Source: Pseudomonas brassicacearum (GTDB lineage: Bacteria; Pseudomonadota; Gammaproteobacteria; Pseudomonadales; Pseudomonadaceae). Taken from it: DNA of 64,000 bases. The notes beneath the pieces were generated by a model that saw nothing but the letters and a program-made list of their open reading frames with translations, did not search any database and was not told where the DNA came from. A program made the position numbers and the translations under genes. Positions 29,201 to 34,622 of the stretch are shown here, in pieces. The first letter of the stretch is position 1. Each line of letters opens with the position of its first letter. The stretch is from NCBI RefSeq assembly GCF_009601685.2, contig NZ_CP045701.2, positions 3,720,001 to 3,784,000 of the forward strand, given 5' to 3'.

Positions 29201-29872
29201 CACGATGCCGTTGCGGTTGACCAGCATCACCGTGCCATTGCCCTTGATCTGGCCCTGGATCTGGCTCGGTCGCGCCTGGGGATCGTTGACCCGGTTGAGT
29301 ACGGCCCAGTCTGATTGCTGCTGGAAGTCCACCGTGGTGTTGCGCCCGACGTTGAAGGTTTCCCAATTGAGAATCGCCTTGTCGGCAGTCTGCTCGATCT
29401 TCACCGTGGTCTTGCCGCCAGCCTGGGTCTGCTGCGGTCCCTTGGCGTTGAGCCAGCCCTGGGTCAGGCTGTTGTCGACCTTGAGCCCACCCTCGCCCAA
29501 GCCGTCGGGCACGACCTGTATCTGCCCTAGCGCGGCTTGCCGTCCGGCGGCCTGGGCCGCCTGCTGGGCGGCGATGGCGGCCACGGTGTTGTTGAGGTTG
29601 GTCAACGAACGCTGCAACTGCGCATTGGCCCGTTGCTGTTGCGCCAGGGGTGGCGGCATCCCTGGCTTAGCCGTCGTAGGCCGCCCCGCGCCACCGGCCT
29701 GGGACGCGCCCTTAGCAGCAAACCAGGCCGAACTGAATGCCGTCGCCGCGTGGGCATTGCCAGCCACCATCAGCAGGGCAATGGCCTGGGCCAGCGGCTT
29801 GAGCCGCAACATCGACAATTCGCCATCGCGACGTGGAGCATTCAGGTTCGTCTGGGGTTTGCTGCGCAGCAT
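17255..29872 (-). CDS. pdtA: Giant filamentous-haemagglutinin-like exoprotein, TpsA type (PdtA-like)
   Basis: A protein of about 4,205 residues, by far the largest gene here. The N-terminus is a long basic extension and hydrophobic core ending NAHA, an extended signal peptide. The two-partner-secretion domain (about 120-360) holds the haemagglutinin motif LVNRNGIVFSG (NPNG-like). The middle is thousands of residues of beta-helix-type repeats rich in G, A, S, L and D. Near the C-terminus (about 3,850-3,960) a segment with RDVYFAELKAGGREYNEVGG fits the DUF3739 haemagglutinin-associated domain. ATG at 29872 has AAGGA upstream; the frame is open slightly further. Position beside hxc matches P. 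aeruginosa pdtA, a phosphate-limitation exoprotein. No TpsB gene is in the window. Confidence 0.85.
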   Translation of the reverse strand: MLRSKPQTNLNAPRRDGELSMLRLKPLAQAIALLMVAGNAHAATAFSSAWFAAKGASQAGGAGRPTTAKPGMPPPLAQQQRANAQLQRSLTNLNNTVAAIAAQQAAQAAGRQAALGQIQVVPDGLGEGGLKVDNSLTQGWLNAKGPQQTQAGGKTTVKIEQTADKAILNWETFNVGRNTTVDFQQQSDWAVLNRVNDPQARPSQIQGQIKGNGTVMLVNRNGIVFSGSSQVNVRNLAAVAANISDEQFSKRGLYVDATGSQPTFTDAAGKVEVQQGALIETHRAATSTAGGGYALLLGSEVENAGSIITAKGQTTLAAGDSFYIRRGQGTSGNLRSTTRGNEVATSLKSGSSAGTVINSGLIQASTGDITLTGHNVQQNGVAVASSSVDTRGTVHLLNAFSDSTGSVTLGQGSATAVLLDAAGGSALDSQRNAGPAGLDGTPNNLITGQFNNLSSVVDRTDQSRVEIVSGGSVDFQNGSITLATGGQVAVSAAGRSLVRDGAVIDVSGAIGVKVAMESNSIKVNVQGNEQRDAPVNRDGGKLTNNDVWVDVRDLIYVPAGTNGYATDRWYTAGGLLEVGGYLGTRGHSAGEWAAQGGTLTFTGNDVVTQQAAQLNLSGGTLDVQSGYLRQSWLKGPNGRLYDLSKAPGDILYTGIYKGYEDHSQRWGQTDYYYNPLIAPRERFEAGYTVGRDAGKLVVSTRNAVLEGQIVGEVYQGERQTQAPNLNLDGYQQSQNAVARRAQLWVGSYTPIYDKTSGVINSALNPTLDQITVGKVADKIAAGLDLTSVVDTDRQGKLVLDNDLLNGFQLGAVKVAALEGIKVDGALKVADGGDITFYAPQVEVNADLTARSGRIVLGNVLKQVRTDNFQMGDVVLSPVTGQRAVVTLGEGVTLNAAGRWSNLLLDGNDRQNLPFINGGAVVVRSDNIDVRQGSLIDVSSGAAVMADGKTRGAKGGDLTLTAVINTSSGSGNLSLDGELRGTGVSGGGTLKLAANKVLIGNSGSPLEPGTLQLSGDFFDKGFSAYDITGNEGLTVADGTRVDVTMPVYRFGEQALSTGSGAEAADALQRWTPDLYQEDAIKGVLTQRRGASLSLTAGTENASAADMASTVLNLGKGSVISVDPGQGIDVRSIGQLTANGTLNAWGGRVSLTELSVGDTVRDQVNAQGHGHSIWLGEQSLIDVSSRAITARDMRGQTYGLVRDGGQIVIGGQIDAAKGSTSASELFVVVRDGARLQADGSQATLDIPGQGRTSVASNGGSISLASANGLYLDGSFSARSGGAGAAGGSLSVALETPYYFKSAVNDRVLKVRELVLARAAQASPLSDTAETSADSLVYGHGRLGVDQVQAGGFDSLSLLSNGLMSVDGDLSMSLGQSLSLYARSFGLSATAPANTRVELNAPHVLLALATGLATTRPSFDPYTRPVVEGGGVSLLTNKAVFSVNADLLDVQGSVIFSGKGKLRQADGNTVELERAGFDRVQLRSRGDLRFLAGLSSGGMPTGFTAQLLTPSDMVLQAAQLYPATGVGARVLAGYTGASAPVYDPERSLVIERTTQVTPAVPYSAFGRLQLGSAKIEQGGVVRAPLGLIEVGINDGLGTTDRVELLPGSLTSVSGLGLVLPYGGTVDGQSYEYAGKKVVLLGQGATPNDNSDLNIGVILGGRSVVAQEDAVLDLSGGGELLGAGFISGRGGSTDARFNPLVQIGANGGFTLPGLSSNPVYAIVPGNQSQYAPVAPEGGAVDPRVGQQITIGAGVPGLAAGTYTLMPSTYALLPGAFRVEVNGLAGQGSTSSAQQMRNGSWTTAGVLSVANTGQRNSLSSQVILTSGDVLRRYSQYNETSYAQFAVADAARLGVPRALLPVDAKMLKLNLAKGAADQAFSFKGIGKFAPQTGGYGGTVAVVASNGTALEVVAEGRGATAGFEGVTLNAESLNALNASRQVIGGQFSVLYGQGGNYITPQRVSRSVALREGATLSAPEVFLLADGGELLVEQGAAINTIGRGKAAYDARDGFIYNLNVKFQNYSLLAASNGLLNVLAPLSGTTGTVNIGGCSLTPCSGVTRIHSEGSIVAASGSSLQLDDQVRYGTRHLTLALSNINVGTAQALSNAATRQVLPAGLTLSQTVLDRLLRGDTEYGAPALETLELSASQALNFYGTVSLDTYDPTTGKSRLNNLMLSTPAIYGAGSNNDVATIRTANLIWNGAVGAPGSVIAGGAGTGAGRLDIQAQRIEFGYGEFAQPSSITTLDRLALGFANVNLSASERLTANHKGSLAVYQSQGAYDAKTGYAYSGGNLNILTPLLTGEAGSVNRITAGGAVNVAGTSAKPGTVSGLGGELSIKGASLNLASAVMLPSGKLTLSATDDLTLADGALIDVAGRTVTFNDVTRYSAGGEVILQSRNGNIRQAEGSSIDLSARNNQAGRLSAVALDEAAGIVDLQGRILGSSTGEYDAGGTAMPYLAGGVEIQAQRLGGSGSLSEQFAALNQRLNDGQVFGSRGFQLKQGDLVIGNGLKASTISVSVDSGNLLVNGKVDASGERVGSIRLAAGRSLTLGSNALLDAHGNRLRVDSYGKIIDSPNRAMVDLTSRAGVLTLADGARIDLRHGTAARAGQYDGRARGTLELNARRSGPDATHGDVAIDASANLDIQGARSIAVNGMWQYSDADYGSDPAASGRPYQVIDQAYLDGKHQDSLAFINAALANSDLMQRRLAGLNNARYADAFHLRPGVEIVSATADGDLVVQGDLDLSRYRYASVNPHTQKTDLYGSGEAGALTLRAGGDLSIYGSINDGFAPPPPTQDDKGWVLLPGIDFTGGDIVVPGAGVTLADGTAFPAGTTLNYDLPIKDVTLAAGTRLPVAAILDQPLELPAGTVLAAAVHDASGNLLFAAGTLLSRAQTLEVGTQLGAGIVLNDATALRGFTWPKGVALPNVANAGNAQTNILKLEGSLILNRGSLIPSGTDVKLPDGVESVQFRPEVAGSDGRMWAITPMLAEGSQSWSLRLVAGADTTAADSRIVRPEPVHGDLRLADSHYGMFGVLVPGKGSLIWTEAGVEDMLNNGITVELGQPVDETIFRDIFGYESAEAFCADFGGNCTLQASYKWTKSAEDQLANSGFEVKAGELISQAAAQFFKFDSVQSFCDAVPEICTPADGEYNPVAGSVRPSVLRTGTGDLELLSGGSLRMDSLFGIYTAGTSSAPTFPGDPYNQPKALGGNDTVLNDEDGSNERLVDGGTESLYRAWYPDAGGNLLLKVGGDLSGNLTAPVNSNGRPNPIDMGQDSANVGNWLWRQGNGDSANSQPTAWWINFGSYTASTVSGGADQMAAFTGFGTLGGGDLDVQVKGDAGVLNQLAGSNFSSNINARSQGLLLAVGSTGRVGADGSLQLTGGGDLNLRVGGALNPDSVFANGHLNGAVINLRGHAQIDSGAIGRIDLRYGNVASAQSPGETRAYDSFRATRSRPTGGLTLMPGDATFNLTTSGDLVVMDVADPGRAPMMSVSPFKSGATNGSGVSWFTLWTANTAIDLWSSGGNLTPVVPEVETDLAVVYPSILRAVAANGSLYYGKSSIWDGTGYNGNNRPALLLAPGINSELQFMAGDSIYGGDMSVSRSGAASTALATPLRPAFVGIVDGFIIKASNLSADGNPARPDAKILPLFAFDTSSASSEWALNVDPARFYALEGDLLAVATGRSMTSASVGRWPGRIAYEGVGAVRMMAGRDIVSSGIPLGGSLSNNSEAGNYTSAGNLFIHNNPTDISIVSAGRDILYSSFNVAGPGLLEITAGRNILMDDKVSITSLGAVVPGDSRPGASLVLQAGAGLDGADYDRFVKAYLDPANQALAGVPLANQDGKVAKTYEAELVDWLKERFGFSGDTEQARSYFAALPAEQQRVFARDVYFAELKAGGREYNEVGGVRQGSYLRGREAIDLLFPSKDVAGNAITYKGDIIMFGGAGVHTDFGGSIQMLTPGGGQTFGIEGNAPPSTAGVITQGEGDIQLYAQNSILLGQSRIMTTFGGSILGWSAQGDINAGRGSKTTVVYTPPKRLYDTWGNVTLSPSVPSTGAGIATLNPIAEVTPGDIDLIAPLGTIDAGEAGIRVSGNVNIAALTVVNAANIQTQGKSSGVPLAATVNTGAITSASSAASSATQAAEDVARQQQNAARQNQASVFTVQVVSFGSEQLAPSRDGASREAPRAYDPASPVQVLGAGPLDEQSRQRLTEEERGRLSL

Positions 29873-29980
29873 CCTACTTATCCTTTCGGGTTCGCTTCTT
29901 AAGGGTCGCAACGCGGTGGTATCAAGCTGCCAGCGTTGGTTCTAGGGGTTAGGCGGTTACAGGGGGACGGGACCGAACGG

Positions 29981-29998
29981 TTGTCATGAAAATTTCAT
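29981..29998 (+). promoter_or_regulatory. Weak Pho-box-like sequence upstream of pdtA, in opposite orientation
   Basis: TTGTCAT-GAAA-ATTTCAT resembles the PhoB tandem site (two CTGTCAT-like heptamers, 11-bp period), with 6/7 and 5/7 matches. It reads on the plus strand whereas pdtA is on the minus strand, which weakens the case. It is about 109 bp upstream of the pdtA start. Confidence 0.3.
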
Positions 29999-30031
29999 GT
30001 GGCTGTGTTGGTCGCGACGCCAAAGCAGAAA

Positions 30032-30059
30032 ATCAGCAACGGCTTTCGCCGTTGCTGAT
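30032..30059 (-). terminator. Rho-independent terminator of the DING gene
   Basis: A perfect 12-bp stem (ATCAGCAACGGC and its complement) with a four-base loop. On the minus strand it is followed by TTTTCTG. It lies 28 bp after the DING gene stop and before the pdtA promoter region, so pdtA probably has its own promoter. Confidence 0.88.
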
Positions 30060-30086
30060 CGGTGTTACGTGTCGCTTAGCGTGGTG

Positions 30087-31271
30087 TTACAGCGGACGAC
30101 CGATGCCATTGCACACGTTGGTGTTGCCGATGCTTTGAGCGCTGGTAGTGGTCAGGAAACTGCCACGAATGGCGTTTTTCCAGGCCGTTGGCAGCGGCAC
30201 GAAGCGGTTGGCGGTAATAGCAGCATCGTTGTTGTTGGCAGCAACTGCGCCGTAGTGACGGGTGAAGAAATCACGTACCTGAGTGCTCTGGGCAGCGTTG
30301 GCGTAGCACTGGCTGAAGATCACGTTGGTGAAGCCCAGGATCGGATAGCCGCTGGTTGGGTAGAGACGCAAGCTAGGGTCGTTCGGGTTTGCATTGATGA
30401 TTTCTTGCGAAGTGAACACCGGCACCCAAGCGTTAGGATTTGAACGGTTGGCAGCAGTAGGAACTGGCACGGCAGCAATAGCTGTCGACACATTGGCTGG
30501 CGCTGGGGAAACACCGGCAACGCGGGCAACCTTGGTGGCGTCGTCCAGACCTGCCAGAGTAGTTGCCGCGTAATCCGGGCTCATGTAGGTGATACGGCCT
30601 TGGGCTGCGTTGAGCGCAGTCATGACGTTGGCACTGCCGGAGGCGAAAACGGCGCCGGCCGGCACGCCACCGCTGTAGCTGTTAGCGAAGTTGGTGGTGA
30701 TGGCGAAGGTGCCGGTTTCAGCGCACTTGGCGTTCAAGAAGCGAGTGAACAATTCTGTGGTGCCACTGAGGTCGCTGCGGTAAACCACAGTGATCGCGCC
30801 AGTACGGCCAGAACCGGTGATCTGGCTCCAGTCAGTCAGACGACCAGAGAACACGCCGCACAGCTGGTTGACGCTCAGATCGACGTTGGCAGTGCCGGTC
30901 TTGTTGAACGGAATGGCAACCGAAGTGGCGACCGAAGGCGCCTGGATCAATGGACCCCAGGCGGTGCCGTGATTGGTGACGTAGGTGTCCAACTCAGCCT
31001 GGGTGAGCTTCGAATCGCTACCCGCCCAGTGCACGTTCTTGCTGGTGTTGCCAGATACGAACTTGGTGTAGTCGTTGTTCAGGAAAGCAGCCTTGCCAGC
31101 GCCGCTGCCCACACCGATGTAAGGGGCAAAACCGGCAGTCAGTACGCCGGAAGTCTGGTACAGCGGCTGAGGCAAGGTAGCGCCACCACCGTTGACATCA
31201 GCCATGGCGGCCTGAGCGGCGCAGAGGCCGGCGAGGGTCAGGGATACCGCGAGAACGTTGCGCTTAAACAT
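30087..31271 (-). CDS. DING-type secreted phosphate-binding protein (PstS-like)
   Basis: Exported protein of 394 residues. The signal peptide ends AAMA, and the mature N-terminus would read DVNGGGATLPQPLYQT, matching the DING family hallmark (DINGGG) except for valine at position 2. PstS-like phosphate-binding segments follow: GVGSGAGKAAF, WAGSDSKLT and YRSDLSGTTELFTRFL. DING proteins bind phosphate with high affinity, and one was reported as an Hxc type II substrate in P. aeruginosa. Here it occupies the position next to hxcS where P. aeruginosa carries the phosphatase lapA. It has an upstream Pho-box candidate and its own terminator. Confidence 0.88.
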   Translation of the reverse strand: MFKRNVLAVSLTLAGLCAAQAAMADVNGGGATLPQPLYQTSGVLTAGFAPYIGVGSGAGKAAFLNNDYTKFVSGNTSKNVHWAGSDSKLTQAELDTYVTNHGTAWGPLIQAPSVATSVAIPFNKTGTANVDLSVNQLCGVFSGRLTDWSQITGSGRTGAITVVYRSDLSGTTELFTRFLNAKCAETGTFAITTNFANSYSGGVPAGAVFASGSANVMTALNAAQGRITYMSPDYAATTLAGLDDATKVARVAGVSPAPANVSTAIAAVPVPTAANRSNPNAWVPVFTSQEIINANPNDPSLRLYPTSGYPILGFTNVIFSQCYANAAQSTQVRDFFTRHYGAVAANNNDAAITANRFVPLPTAWKNAIRGSFLTTTSAQSIGNTNVCNGIGRPL

Positions 31272-31392
31272 GAAGAATCTCCTTTCATCGTGTTCGTACG
31301 TAGGTTGGGTGACGCGTGCTTGCCGTCATGGCGCTCGGTCCTGTGCCGGTGGCGATGGGGTGAGGCCATGGGTTAGAAATTCGCAGCTTCCG

Positions 31393-31410
31393 GTGACAGA
31401 TAAAGGAAAA
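31393..31410 (-). promoter_or_regulatory. Candidate Pho box upstream of the DING gene
   Basis: On the minus strand the bases read TTTTCCT-TTAT-CTGTCAC, two heptamers at 11-bp period with 4/7 and 6/7 matches to CTGTCAT. It is about 122 bp before the DING start and correctly oriented. The 528-bp gap between the DING gene and hxcS (31272-31799) otherwise holds only repeats and no credible gene. Confidence 0.4.
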
Positions 31411-31635
31411 AACCTCGGGAGCTGAGGGCTGTTTTCAAGGCATTTTTCTCGGGTGTTCGAGGGCTCTGGGTTGGGGTTTCGAGCAGGTTTCACGGCCGTG
31501 CCATGTGGGGGCGTGGTGGAGAGGACGGCGGGTGGTTGCCGGGCGCGGAAAAATGACAGAACGAGGAACCCGAGTTTGGCGCGATCGAGGCTCGGGAGGT
31601 GCTGCGGCACGGCAAAATCATCGGCTGCTTTTGGA

Positions 31636-31781
31636 GCGCAGGAGCTGTGTAGGAGCTGTCGAGTGCAACGAGTCTGCGATCTTTCCCCAACCACTTGAAT
31701 CCCAAGCGAAAGATCAAAATCAAAAGATCGCAGGCTTCGCCAGCTCCTACAGAGCCCAGCGGGAGCAAGCTCCCTCGCCAC
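31636..31781. repeat. Long palindromic intergenic repeat, copy 3, plus a REP
   Basis: A TGTAGGAGCTGTCGAG copy at 31648-31751, preceded by one degenerate 11-bp unit (GCGCAGGAGCT). A short REP palindrome (GCGGGAGCAAGCTCCCTCGC) lies at about 31759-31780. It lies downstream of hxcS. Confidence 0.87.
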
Positions 31782-31799
31782 GTTTTTTTGCGCGATAGG

Positions 31800-33011
31800 C
31801 TATTGAACCAACTGGTTGATCTCGATAATCGGCAACAACACCGCCATGACGATCACCAGCACCACGCCACCCATGACCACGATCATCAGCGGCTCCAGCA
31901 GCGCAGTCATGCCCATCGCCCGGCGTTCGATGTCGCGGGACAGGGTTTGCGCGGCGCGTTCGAGCATCGGTGGCAGGCAGCCGGTTTTCTCGCCGCTGGC
32001 GATCAGGTGGATCAGCACCGGTGGGAAGACTTTTTCCACCCGCAGCGCCGCCGCCAGGTTGACGCCTTCGCGAACTTTGGCGGTGGCCTCGCTGACACTC
32101 TGGCTCAGGCGGTCGTTGGACAACGTCTGGCGCGCGGCCTCAAGCGCTCGCAGCAATGGCACCCCGGCGCCGCCGAGAATCGCCAGGGTCGAGGCAAACC
32201 GTGCGGTGTTGAGGCCCAGCACAAAACGCCCGATCAGCGGCAGGCGCAAAACCCGCGCGTGCCAGTTCAACCGCGCCGCCGGTTTGCGCAAGTACATGCG
32301 CCAACTCCAGAAGCCACCGGCCAGCACGCCAAAGCACAACCAGCCCCAGGCACGAATGAAATCACTGGCGGTAAGCATCGCCACGGTCAGCGCGGGCAGG
32401 TCTTGCCGAGCCTGGGAGAACGCACTGACCACCTGCGGCACCACATAGCTGAGGAGGAAAATCACGATGGCGATCGACACCAACCCCACCACCCCGGGGT
32501 AGATGAACGCCGTGAGGATCTTGCCCCGCAGGTTGTTCCGTTCTTCGATGTAGTCGGCCAAGCGCTCCATCACCTGGGCCAGGTCGCCGGACTCTTCGCC
32601 AGCGGCAATCAACGCCCGATAAATTTCCGGAAAGTCCCGGGGCCGTGCCGCCAGGGCTTCGGCCAGGCGCATGCCGCTGCGCACATCGGCGCGCACCGCG
32701 CTCAGGGTCTGGGCGATGTGCTTGCGCTCGGCCTGTTCCACCGTGGCGCTCAACGCGGCTTCCAGCGGCAGGCTTGCGCCCAGCAGGCTTGCCAGTTGCC
32801 GGGTGGCCCAGGCCAGGTCGTTGTCCGAGAGTTTGGCGCTGAACACGCCACCGCCGTTGGCCGGTGTCGTGTTGCGCTCGACCTGCACCTGCAATGCCGT
32901 CAGCCCGCGACTGCGCAACAGGTTGAAGGCCGCGCCCTGGCTGTCGGCTTCCAAGTGTCCGGATTCGATCTTGCCCTGGGCGTCGGCGGCCTCGAAACGG
33001 TAGCGATTCAT
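31800..33011 (-). CDS. hxcS: Type II secretion inner-membrane protein, GspF family
   Basis: Polytopic platform protein of 403 residues, the GspF component that links the cytoplasmic ATPase to pseudopilus assembly. The N-terminus (MNRYRFEAADAQGKIESGHL) and the two T2SSF domains (about 65-190 and 270-395) are present; three hydrophobic segments lie at about 165-190, 215-240 and 370-395. FPPVLIHLIASGEKTGCLPPML is the conserved second-domain signature. The ATG overlaps the hxcR stop (TGATG). It is the last gene of the hxcX-Y-Z-Q-R-S run. Confidence 0.93.
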   Translation of the reverse strand: MNRYRFEAADAQGKIESGHLEADSQGAAFNLLRSRGLTALQVQVERNTTPANGGGVFSAKLSDNDLAWATRQLASLLGASLPLEAALSATVEQAERKHIAQTLSAVRADVRSGMRLAEALAARPRDFPEIYRALIAAGEESGDLAQVMERLADYIEERNNLRGKILTAFIYPGVVGLVSIAIVIFLLSYVVPQVVSAFSQARQDLPALTVAMLTASDFIRAWGWLCFGVLAGGFWSWRMYLRKPAARLNWHARVLRLPLIGRFVLGLNTARFASTLAILGGAGVPLLRALEAARQTLSNDRLSQSVSEATAKVREGVNLAAALRVEKVFPPVLIHLIASGEKTGCLPPMLERAAQTLSRDIERRAMGMTALLEPLMIVVMGGVVLVIVMAVLLPIIEINQLVQ

Positions 33012-34429
33012 CAGGCGTCCCGTGTTACGCGCAGGATTTCTTCAGGGGCCGTGGTGCCGCTACGCACCCAACGCTCGCCATCCTCGCGCATGCTGAACAT
33101 CCCGGCCCGGCGAGCGGCGGCGCGCAGTGCCTGCTCCCCTGCCCCCTGGTGGATCAGCGTGCGGATGTCATCGTCGATGCAGAACAGTTCATGGATACCG
33201 GTTCGGCCGCTGTAGCCGGTCTGGTTACAGATCGGGCAGCCCACCGGCCGCCAGGTGCCGGGCGTGGCCGGATCGGGCTGTTTGCACTGCGGGCAGAGCC
33301 TGCGCACCAAGCGCTGGGCGAGCACGCCGAGCATCGATGAGGCCAGCAGGAACAGCTCGACGCCCATGTCGATCAGGCGGTTGACGGCCGACACCGCGTC
33401 GTTGGTGTGCAGCGTCGCCAACACCAGGTGACCGGTGAGGGAGGCCTGCACGGCGATTTGCGCGGTTTCCAGGTCGCGGATTTCGCCGATCATGATGATG
33501 TCCGGGTCCTGGCGCAGGATCGCCCGCAATGCCAGGGCGAAGGTCATGTCGATCTTGGCGTTGACCTGGATCTGGCTGATGCCCGGCAGGTCGTATTCCA
33601 CCGGGTCTTCCACGGTGAGGATGTTGTGGACGCTGGCGTCCAGCCGAGCCAGGGCGGCGTAGAGACTGGTGGTCTTGCCGCTGCCGGTGGGGCCAGTCAC
33701 CAGGACGATGCCGTGGGGCTGGCGGATCAGGTGATCGAGCTTGCCCAGCACGTCCGGGTCCATGCCCAGGGTTTCCAGTTGCAGGCGTCCGGCCTGCTTG
33801 TCCAGCAACCGCATCACCACCCGTTCGCCGTGGCCGGTGGGCACCGTCGAGACGCGGATATCGATCGGTCGCCCGGCCACGCGCAGGGCGATGCGCCCAT
33901 CCTGGGGCAGGCGTTTTTCGGCGATGTCGAGCTGGGCCATGATCTTGATCCGCGACACCAGCGCGCCGTGCAGAGCCTTGCGCGGCGAAACCACATCGCG
34001 CAGGGTGCCGTCGACGCGGTAGCGCACCACCGAATGGCTCTCGTAGGGTTCGATGTGGATGTCGCTGGCCTCGTCCCGTGCGGCCTGGGTCAGCAAGGCA
34101 TTGATCATGCGAATCACCGGCGCACCGTCCTGGGTGTCCAGCAGGTCGGTGATCTCGGGAATGTCCTGCATCAACCGGTCGAGATCCACTTCATTTTCCG
34201 CAGCGCCCACCACCGCGGCGGCGCTGCCGGTGTCGGCATAGGCACTGTTGAGCAGCCCATCGAGCTCCTCGTCGCGCACCCGCTCCAGGCGCACCTCGCC
34301 AAACTGGCGGCGCACTTCACTGATGGACCAGCCCGGCGTGGACGGACACACCATCAGCACCGCCCCCTCTTCGGACTGGTGCAACACCAGGCGCTGGGCC
34401 TTGGCCCAGGCGTATGGGAGGGTGTTCAT
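33011..34429 (-). CDS. hxcR: Type II secretion ATPase, GspE family
   Basis: Cytoplasmic hexameric ATPase of 472 residues that powers pseudopilus assembly. It has Walker A GPTGSGKTTSLYA, the Asp box (VEDPVEYDLPGISQIQVN), Walker B (DPDIIMIGEIRDLETAQ), the His box (GHLVLATLHTND) and a tetracysteine zinc site (CPQC ... CPIC). The ATG at 34429 begins MNTLPYAWAKAQ and has GAGG six bases upstream; the frame further upstream is repeat-derived. A 193-bp gap holding a palindromic repeat separates it from hxcQ, although the two should be co-transcribed. Confidence 0.94.
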   Translation of the reverse strand: MNTLPYAWAKAQRLVLHQSEEGAVLMVCPSTPGWSISEVRRQFGEVRLERVRDEELDGLLNSAYADTGSAAAVVGAAENEVDLDRLMQDIPEITDLLDTQDGAPVIRMINALLTQAARDEASDIHIEPYESHSVVRYRVDGTLRDVVSPRKALHGALVSRIKIMAQLDIAEKRLPQDGRIALRVAGRPIDIRVSTVPTGHGERVVMRLLDKQAGRLQLETLGMDPDVLGKLDHLIRQPHGIVLVTGPTGSGKTTSLYAALARLDASVHNILTVEDPVEYDLPGISQIQVNAKIDMTFALALRAILRQDPDIIMIGEIRDLETAQIAVQASLTGHLVLATLHTNDAVSAVNRLIDMGVELFLLASSMLGVLAQRLVRRLCPQCKQPDPATPGTWRPVGCPICNQTGYSGRTGIHELFCIDDDIRTLIHQGAGEQALRAAARRAGMFSMREDGERWVRSGTTAPEEILRVTRDA

Positions 34430-34483
34430 GGCCTCAACGCCTCCTCGAATGACGGACACACCGTGACTGGCGCGTCGACACTG

Positions 34484-34587
34484 TGTAGGAGCTGTCGAGT
34501 GCAACGAGGCTGCGATCTTTCCCCAGACACTTGAATCTCAAGCGAAAGGTCAAGATCAAAAGATCGCAGGCTTCGCCAGCTCCTACA
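34484..34587. repeat. Long palindromic intergenic repeat, copy 4, inside the hxc operon
   Basis: A TGTAGGAGCTGTCGAG copy located between the hxcQ stop (34623) and the hxcR start (34429). In a transcript it would fold into a long hairpin between the secretin and ATPase genes. Confidence 0.88.
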
Positions 34588-34622
34588 GAACCCAGCGCGA
34601 ACTTGCTTCCTCGCCACGGTGC

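Noticed and set aside
27491..29314. 607-codon plus-strand frame inside the giant exoprotein gene
   Set aside because: Shadow frame in repetitive coding DNA; no ribosome site or domain.
29981..29998. Pho box driving pdtA
   Set aside because: Kept only as a weak feature: the match is on the wrong strand relative to pdtA.
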